Assembly (NCBI GenBank): GCA_017881055.1
Contig: JADGRF010000034.1
Span: 23,049 to 87,048 of the forward strand
Direction: 5' to 3'
DNA: 64,000 bases
Source of the DNA: Sandaracinaceae bacterium
GTDB lineage: Bacteria; Myxococcota_A; Polyangia; Polyangiales; JAFGIB01
Every line of letters begins with the position of its first letter. Position 1 is the first letter of the stretch. Shown piece by piece: positions 58,394 through 64,000 of this stretch. The notes beneath the pieces were generated by a model. It was not told where the DNA came from and did no database searches. It saw nothing but the letters and a program-made list of their open reading frames with translations. A program made the translations under genes and the position numbers.

Positions 58394-58968
58394 CGCAGCT
58401 TGGCAGGATGACCGCCGCGCTCGATCTCGAGCACCAGCTCTTTCGCAGTCGCCATGCCGTTCCAGACGGATTGAAACGCTTCCGGTCGCTCGATCGACTG
58501 ACCGTTGGCACGCAACACCGTGTCGCCCGGACGCAGGACCGCCACGCGCACGCCCGGCTGGTCGGCGAATAAGCCGAGGATGCGAAAGCCACCGAAGCGC
58601 CCCTTCACCACCAGAGGCTCGGTCGGAACATCCTGGAGGAAGTGCCCGATGCCACGCGCGAGCACGGCCTTCAGCTCGCGCCGAGAAATCACGCCGGCGT
58701 TCACCTCGGGAGCGAGTGGCGGCTCCACGGGCAACTTCGCGGGATCGCCTGACGTGGTGGGCAACGCGGGCAAGGTCTGTTGCGACGAGCCAGCAGCTGA
58801 AGCTTCGGGCTCGGGCGGCGACGCGGGGGGCGCCCCTTCCCCGTCGCTATCCGTCATCGGCGTGGGCGGCTGCGCGAGCTCGCGCTTGGCCGCGGCGCTG
58901 CTGCCCGCGCATGCTCCTATACCGACCGTAAGCAAACCCAGAGACGCCCAGCGGCGAACGACGCGCAT
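58375..58968 (-). CDS. GspC-like PDZ lipoprotein
   Basis: Lipobox TVGIGAC; GFRILGLFADQPGVRVAVLRPGDTVLRANGQSIERPEAFQSVWNGM. Confidence 0.78.
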   Translation of the reverse strand: MRVVRRWASLGLLTVGIGACAGSSAAAKRELAQPPTPMTDSDGEGAPPASPPEPEASAAGSSQQTLPALPTTSGDPAKLPVEPPLAPEVNAGVISRRELKAVLARGIGHFLQDVPTEPLVVKGRFGGFRILGLFADQPGVRVAVLRPGDTVLRANGQSIERPEAFQSVWNGMATAKELVLEIERGGHPAKLRYTISD

Positions 58969-59034
58969 GCGTTGTTATGCGGGGGGTCGCCGTGCAGGTC
59001 CAGTTTTCAGGTGCCGTTTTGGGGGACGCGCGCG

Positions 59035-59691
59035 CTACGCGGGCTTGGCGGACCGAAGCCTGTGCTCGGCGTGAGCGAGGATATCGGCGCTGACTGCCTC
59101 GACCGCGCGGTTCGAATCGACGTGCACGATGTTCTGATCGGGAAAGTGCCGCTCCAGCTCGCGATAGAATTCGCAGAGCTGCGCCTGCAGCGGATCGTCG
59201 TCGAAGATCTCGACCCCTGGGCGTCTGCGCCGGCGCTCGGCGGCGACTGGAGCCGGAATGTCCAAGACGATCGTCAGATCGGGTGCGATCGCATGGCGAT
59301 TGATCTCGCGGATCCACTGGACGGTAGCCGCGGAATCCGAGCCCGAGGTCAGCGACTGATAGGCGATCGACGAGTGATAGTAGCGGTCGCAGACCACGCT
59401 GATGCGCGCGTGTAACAACGGCAAGATCTCGGCCTCGAGATGATCGAGCCGATCCGCCGCGAACATCAGCGCCAACGTGTTCCAGGCAGGCGGCCGCACG
59501 CCGAGCGCACCCGGCGTGACGAGCCGACCCGTGAGCGCCTGCCGAAGCAGCGCTCCGACCGGGCCCGCCGTGGGCTCGCGCGTCTCGTGCACGGCGATCT
59601 TCTTACCCAGCGCATCGCACAGCCGACGCGAATGTGTCGTCGTGCCGGCGCCGTCGACGCCCTCGAGCACGATGAAATGCCCCTGCCTCAT
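59035..59691 (-). CDS. tmk: Thymidylate kinase with variant P-loop
   Basis: FIVLEGVDGAGTTTHSRRL, TREPTAGPVGALLR, VVCDRYYHSSIAYQ. Confidence 0.88.
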   Translation of the reverse strand: MRQGHFIVLEGVDGAGTTTHSRRLCDALGKKIAVHETREPTAGPVGALLRQALTGRLVTPGALGVRPPAWNTLALMFAADRLDHLEAEILPLLHARISVVCDRYYHSSIAYQSLTSGSDSAATVQWIREINRHAIAPDLTIVLDIPAPVAAERRRRRPGVEIFDDDPLQAQLCEFYRELERHFPDQNIVHVDSNRAVEAVSADILAHAEHRLRSAKPA

Positions 59692-59760
59692 GCACACCCC
59701 TCTCGAATGCGGGCAGCCTAGCACGAGTGGTCACGCAGGTCGTGACTGCTGTCGTGACTG

Positions 59761-61071
59761 CTACTTGCACGAGCTCGCGTCGCCGAGACGGCACAACGCT
59801 TCACGCGCCTGCGGCGCTAGCGCACCCGAGGGCGCGCGCGCGAGGTACTCGCGATAGGCCGTGCCCGCCGAGCTCTTGTCCTCGCTGTGGCGCTCGAGCA
59901 AGCGAGCCAGCGCGAACAGCGCGTTGTAACCCGCAGGGTGATGCGGCGCGATCCGGACGGCCTCGCGATACGCATCGGTCGCGCGCGGGATCTGCCCCTG
60001 CGCTGTATACGACTCGGCGATCAGCGTCAGCGCTTCGACGCGCCCGCCCGTAGGCAGAGCGCTCTTCGCCAGCTTCTGCAGGCGCTCGCGAGCCGCAGCG
60101 TGCTTGCCCTGCATCAACAGGTTGCGAGCCGCTTCCAGGCGACGTTGCAACGACGCTTCGTGGACGTGCTGCTCGCGCTCGGCACTCGCGGCATCGACAT
60201 GGTCGCCCCCGGTTCCCGCCGCACCGCGCGCTTCGCCCGTGCCTTCGTCCGCGTCTTCCTGCGCCAGGCGCGCCTTGATGCCTTCACGCACCGCTCGCTC
60301 GCGATCGATCGGCGCTTCCACCGGAACGTCCAGGCGCTCGCCCGCGCGCACGAAGCGCGTCTCGCCGCCGCTACGCGGCACGACCTGCACGACGCCTTCG
60401 CTCACGATCACGGTCGTGTCGCCCGACGCGTTCGCCACGACCTCGAAGCGCGTGCCGACCACGAGCACCCGTGCCGCGCGGGTCTCGACCGACATGCGGT
60501 CCTTGCCCTTGTGCTCCGGATGAAACGCGACCTCGACGTGGCCGATCACCAGCGACAACCGTAGCTCGTCCTGTGCGAGACGCTCGAAGCGCACGCGGCT
60601 GTCCGGCGCGATGTCGACGCGACTCTGCGCGAGGCCCACTTCGATCCGACCGTGCTTGCCGCTCTCCAGCATCTGGCCTTCGGTCAGGTAGCCGCTCTGC
60701 ACCGCGCCATCGTCGATCACGAGCTCGAAGTGCGCGATCACGTTGCCGGAGTTGCTCGCGCGCCCGTCGTACCCCTCGTGGTACCCATCTTGGTACCTAT
60801 CGTGGCTGCGCAGCATCGCGAGGCCGAGCAGCACGCCCGCCGCTGCCGAGAGCGCCACCGAGAGCACCCATGCGCCACGCGTAGGACCACGACCGCTCGC
60901 CGGCAACGCCACGGCACGCGCACCGCGCACACGCCAGGCGTCGACCAAGTTGCGCTCCATGCGCGCACGCGCGAACTCGTCGAGCGCGAGCGGCGCATCG
61001 CGCAGCGAGGCTGCGAGCTGTTCCGACGGCGTCTGCGGATGCGTGTGCGGATCGTTGATGATCTCACGCAT
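59761..61071 (-). CDS. FecR-domain protein with TPR-like C-terminus
   Basis: MSVETRAARVLVVGTRFEVVANASGDTTVIVSEGVVQVVPRSG; C-term helical repeats. Confidence 0.85.
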   Translation of the reverse strand: MREIINDPHTHPQTPSEQLAASLRDAPLALDEFARARMERNLVDAWRVRGARAVALPASGRGPTRGAWVLSVALSAAAGVLLGLAMLRSHDRYQDGYHEGYDGRASNSGNVIAHFELVIDDGAVQSGYLTEGQMLESGKHGRIEVGLAQSRVDIAPDSRVRFERLAQDELRLSLVIGHVEVAFHPEHKGKDRMSVETRAARVLVVGTRFEVVANASGDTTVIVSEGVVQVVPRSGGETRFVRAGERLDVPVEAPIDRERAVREGIKARLAQEDADEGTGEARGAAGTGGDHVDAASAEREQHVHEASLQRRLEAARNLLMQGKHAAARERLQKLAKSALPTGGRVEALTLIAESYTAQGQIPRATDAYREAVRIAPHHPAGYNALFALARLLERHSEDKSSAGTAYREYLARAPSGALAPQAREALCRLGDASSCK

Positions 61072-61678
61072 CGTCGCCTCGCGTTCTGATGCCGATGCGG
61101 GCACCCGAGACAGCTGACAGATCGTCGACGCGCTTACGCGCCGCGAGCAGACGACCATGCAAGGTGGAGATGCCGACGTCGGTCAAGCCCGAGATCTCGG
61201 CGAACGTGTAGCCTTCGACGTCGTGCAGCACGAACACCACGCGCTGCATCGGCGCGAGCTGCGCGAGCACCTCTTCGGCCTCCGACGCAGCCAAGTACGA
61301 GCACTCGGCCGTGGGCGCCGTGCCGCCGCCGAAGCCCACGAGCTCGGCGATCCGCGAGAAGCGCTGGCGACGCCAGCGAGCACGTGCGGCGTCGAGCGCA
61401 CGGCGCGTCACGATTCCGAAGAGCCACGTCTGCACGCTCGAGCGACCGTCGAACTTGGACGCGCCGTCGAGGGCGGCCAGGAACGCCTGCTGGACGACGT
61501 CTTCGACGTCCGGGTCGCTGGGGCCGAGCACGCGCGCGGCGTGCCTGTGGAGCTTGGCGGCGTGCGCGCGGTAAAGATGACGCACGGCCGCTTCGTCCCC
61601 GGACGCCGCACGCGCCAACAGCTCGCGCTCGTCGGGCACGGCTTTGGGCAGGGTCGGGTCGGAGATCCGGGTCATCAA
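61064..61678 (-). CDS. RNA polymerase ECF sigma factor
   Basis: LYRAHAAKLHRHAARVLGPSDPDVEDVVQQAFLAAL; PMQRVVFVLHDVEGYTFAEISGLTDVGISTLHGRL. Confidence 0.92.
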   Translation of the reverse strand: MMTRISDPTLPKAVPDERELLARAASGDEAAVRHLYRAHAAKLHRHAARVLGPSDPDVEDVVQQAFLAALDGASKFDGRSSVQTWLFGIVTRRALDAARARWRRQRFSRIAELVGFGGGTAPTAECSYLAASEAEEVLAQLAPMQRVVFVLHDVEGYTFAEISGLTDVGISTLHGRLLAARKRVDDLSAVSGARIGIRTRGDDA

Positions 61679-61773
61679 CGTGCAGTTCCTCTAAGCTTGG
61701 TCGTCCGACGGGCTCCGAATTTCCGGCCATTGCTCCGCGACCATGTCGGGCGCGGGAAAGAACGCGAAGTGGG

Positions 61774-62919
61774 TCAGAGCCGAACGCGGATCGCCGCCTG
61801 AAACCAGGGCGTTTCCCGCTGTCCGCGATAGGCGACCACGTCGCCGTGGCCGATCCGATAGCGGTCCAGCGCGTAGTCGAGCCCAAGCTCGCCGACCGCA
61901 TCGACCGCGTGCATCACCTCATAGGCCGCCTCGAGCGTGCCGCGCACCCCGAGGTCGGTGTCGAGCCCGCCGTTCTGAGGCAAGCCCATGTCGCGCTCGA
62001 AGTTCCCGATGCGGGATAGAAGCCCGATGCTCGCGCCGGGCGTGAAGCGCCCGAAGCTGATCGGACGAGCATGGAATGTGGACGTGAACGTGGTGTAGCG
62101 ATAGCGAATGTCCTGCGCGCGCGCCTGCAGGGCGAACGGGATCGGGTACTCGACCGCCAACACGAAGCAGTACCCGAGGACGCACAGCCCGCCGCCGCTG
62201 CCGATGCCCATGCGCGGTCCCGTGCTCTGCGCCGAGGCGCCACCATAAGCCTGCAGAAAGAAGTACGGCTGAACGGGCTTGAGCCGATGGTCGGGGAACG
62301 GCGGCACGACCAAGCCGGCGCCGTCGTCGCGCGGGGCATCGTGCAGACCGGTGGGCACGAAGCTCGAGTCGTGCGTGTCGTGCGTGTCGTTCCCATCGTG
62401 CGCGTCGTGACCGGCTCCATCGTCAGCTGCAACAACGGCGGAATTTTGAGTCGCTTCGAGCTGTGCACGCGCTTCGATTGCGCGATCGCGCAGCGTTTCC
62501 ACCGCAAGCGCGACCGAGCGCACGTCGCTCTCGCCCTGGCCGTCGGCCAGCTGCACCACCGACTCGAACGAGCGGCCGAACGCGGCGCCGAGCACCAGAC
62601 GCACCTGGCCTTCTTCGCGTGCTAGCGCGATGTGCCCGGCAGGCACCGCCTCGAGCAGGCCCGGCGGGGGCGCGGAACCAACCTCGACGACCGTGCCGGT
62701 GCGCAGCGCAAGCACGCGCGCAACCTTGGCCGCCAACGCCTCGAGGCCTTGCTCCGGCCGCAGCGTGAGCTGCGATTCGGGCGGCAGGCGATGCACGTCG
62801 ACGGCAGTCGCGGCGAGCGCCGCGGATTGCGCACGCGCGTTGTCGGCTCCGAGTGCGAACGACAGGCACGCCGTCAGGCACGCAAGCGTAAACGCTAGAC
62901 GTCGGGCCCCATCCCACAC
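61774..62919 (-). CDS. Exported, possibly outer-membrane-associated protein, unknown function
   Basis: Signal peptide; His/Asp-rich linker HDAHDGNDTHDTHD; C-term beta-rich with terminal aromatic/charged pattern. Confidence 0.65.
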   Translation of the reverse strand: MWDGARRLAFTLACLTACLSFALGADNARAQSAALAATAVDVHRLPPESQLTLRPEQGLEALAAKVARVLALRTGTVVEVGSAPPPGLLEAVPAGHIALAREEGQVRLVLGAAFGRSFESVVQLADGQGESDVRSVALAVETLRDRAIEARAQLEATQNSAVVAADDGAGHDAHDGNDTHDTHDSSFVPTGLHDAPRDDGAGLVVPPFPDHRLKPVQPYFFLQAYGGASAQSTGPRMGIGSGGGLCVLGYCFVLAVEYPIPFALQARAQDIRYRYTTFTSTFHARPISFGRFTPGASIGLLSRIGNFERDMGLPQNGGLDTDLGVRGTLEAAYEVMHAVDAVGELGLDYALDRYRIGHGDVVAYRGQRETPWFQAAIRVRL

Positions 62920-63050
62920 GCTCCGAAGCTAACAGCCAGGTGTGTACGAAGCAAGCACAGTCGCGACGGAAAGCCGGCAAAAACCGGGGGAATTCCGGGC
63001 CGGGGCCAAAAGTCGCAGGGGCACCACAGGGCACCACGCTGCTCGTACGT

Positions 63051-63572
63051 TTAGTCCGAGAACAGCGCGCGGGTGACCTCGGCAGCGGTCGTTCCGTGGC
63101 GCTTGGCGACCTCCGCAAACACCCATGGATTGAGGCGCCCTGCTGGCGGCTTTTCGATCGCCCGCAGCGTTACTTCGTCGAACCAGGCACGCTCAGGCTC
63201 GTCAGCTGCGCCGACGTAACTGAGCATGGCGAGGTCAACCCGCATCAAGCTGGCGCCGGCGCGCTCACGCAGCGCCCGCCGCAGACGCAACGCGGCACGC
63301 ATGTAGCCGTGGTAGCTCGCCTGTAGCAGCATCCAGCGCGCGGGCGGAGCACCGTGCTCGACCACGCCGCGCAGGGCCGAGAGCCGCTCTTCCAGCAGCG
63401 CATCGGGCAACCGATCCAGCTCGCGCAGCGCCCCAGGAAACCGGCTGGCAAGCGCGAGCATGTCGCTGCGGGCTTCGGCCTCGCTCTGCGCGCCGGCCGA
63501 CGCGCGCAGCCGAGCGATCGCACCGTACTTGTCGAGGAGGCCCCGCATGACGCCGTGCAGTGACTCATCCAT
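63051..63572 (-). CDS. Hypothetical protein
   Basis: 173-aa ORF with plausible helical composition, followed divergently by acsA. Confidence 0.6.
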   Translation of the reverse strand: MDESLHGVMRGLLDKYGAIARLRASAGAQSEAEARSDMLALASRFPGALRELDRLPDALLEERLSALRGVVEHGAPPARWMLLQASYHGYMRAALRLRRALRERAGASLMRVDLAMLSYVGAADEPERAWFDEVTLRAIEKPPAGRLNPWVFAEVAKRHGTTAAEVTRALFSD

Positions 63573-63631
63573 GCGCGCGTAAGCGTGGTATGCAGCCGTT
63601 CGGTCGCGCGGGCGCGAACTGCAGGAAGACC

Positions 63632-64000
63632 ATGTCCGAAACCCAGACCAAGGCTGTCACGTCCGCCACCTCGATCGAGAGTGTATCGCAGGAACAGCGC
63701 GTGTTCCCGCCGCCGGAAGACTTCGCGAAGAGCGCGCGCGTCGGCACCCGCGCAGCCTACGACGCGCTGTACAAGCGCAGCATCGACGACCCGGCGGGCT
63801 TCTTCGCGGAGCAAGCGCGCGAGCTGCGCTGGCAAGTCCCGCCGCAGCAGACGCTCGAGTGGCGAGCGCCGCACGCCAGATGGTTCCAAGGCGGCAAGCT
63901 CAATCTGAGCGACAATTGCCTCGACCGGCACACCGAGACCTGGCGTGCGAACAAGGCGGCGATCATCTGGGAAGGCGAGCCCGGCGAAGTCCGCGTGTTC
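63632..64000 (+). CDS. acsA: Acetyl-CoA synthetase N-terminus; 3' truncated by window
   Basis: ATG 63632, open to window end: FFAEQARELRWQVPPQQTLEWRAPHARWFQGGKLNLSDNCLDRH (ACAS N-terminal domain); not in the supplied ORF list because there is no stop in the window. Confidence 0.88.
   Translation, partial: MSETQTKAVTSATSIESVSQEQRVFPPPEDFAKSARVGTRAAYDALYKRSIDDPAGFFAEQARELRWQVPPQQTLEWRAPHARWFQGGKLNLSDNCLDRHTETWRANKAAIIWEGEPGEVRVF

Noticed and set aside
1-64000. tRNA, rRNA or intact transposase genes
   Set aside because: None recognised by reading; tRNAscan-SE and Infernal would be needed to exclude small RNAs formally.

Overview
High-GC bacterial chromosomal window, myxobacteria/Deltaproteobacteria-like by gene content and codon bias. 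No rRNA, tRNA, CRISPR array or intact IS element was recognised. From left to right: (i) 0-19 kb, a surface-polysaccharide locus: GT2-GtrA fusion, rfbBACD (dTDP-L-rhamnose), an FkbH-ACP-thioesterase fusion, several glycosyltransferases, a UGM-like flavoprotein, a polysaccharide deacetylase, an epimerase and a WecG/TagA-type transferase. (ii) 19.2-19.7 kb, a repeat-rich, partly AT-rich intergenic junction. (iii) 19.8-29.8 kb, mostly housekeeping genes (PduO-type adenosyltransferase, fmt, def, priA, aminotransferase, cystathionine beta-synthase, tsaD), plus an orphan FlhB/SctU-like gene that lacks NPTH. (iv) 29.8-37.3 kb, signalling proteins: a kinase/NTPase fusion, a MshEN-HD-receiver-PATAN fusion and a TPR protein. 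(v) 37.3-45.5 kb, a compact lipid/polyketide-like gene set: a KS plus a second KS that has lost both catalytic His, an FAAL, two ACPs, a hotdog thioesterase, an LtaS/sulfatase-like membrane enzyme and a PF10118-like protein. (vi) 45.6-55.8 kb: bioB, aminotransferase, MATE, Pal/CpoB-like, and SCO1/DUF420/ABC/ctaB oxidase-assembly genes. (vii) 56-64 kb: Ser/Thr kinase, an orphan SctQ-like SpoA protein, a GspC-like PDZ lipoprotein, a tmk with a variant P-loop, an ECF sigma/FecR-TPR/OMP-like operon, and the start of acsA. The most notable observations are the KS/pseudo-KS/FAAL/2xACP set with back-to-back near-leaderless promoters, a dispersed palindromic element found inside three coding sequences, scattered degenerate T3SS genes, and a PEP-CTERM-like small protein behind a sigma54-like promoter.
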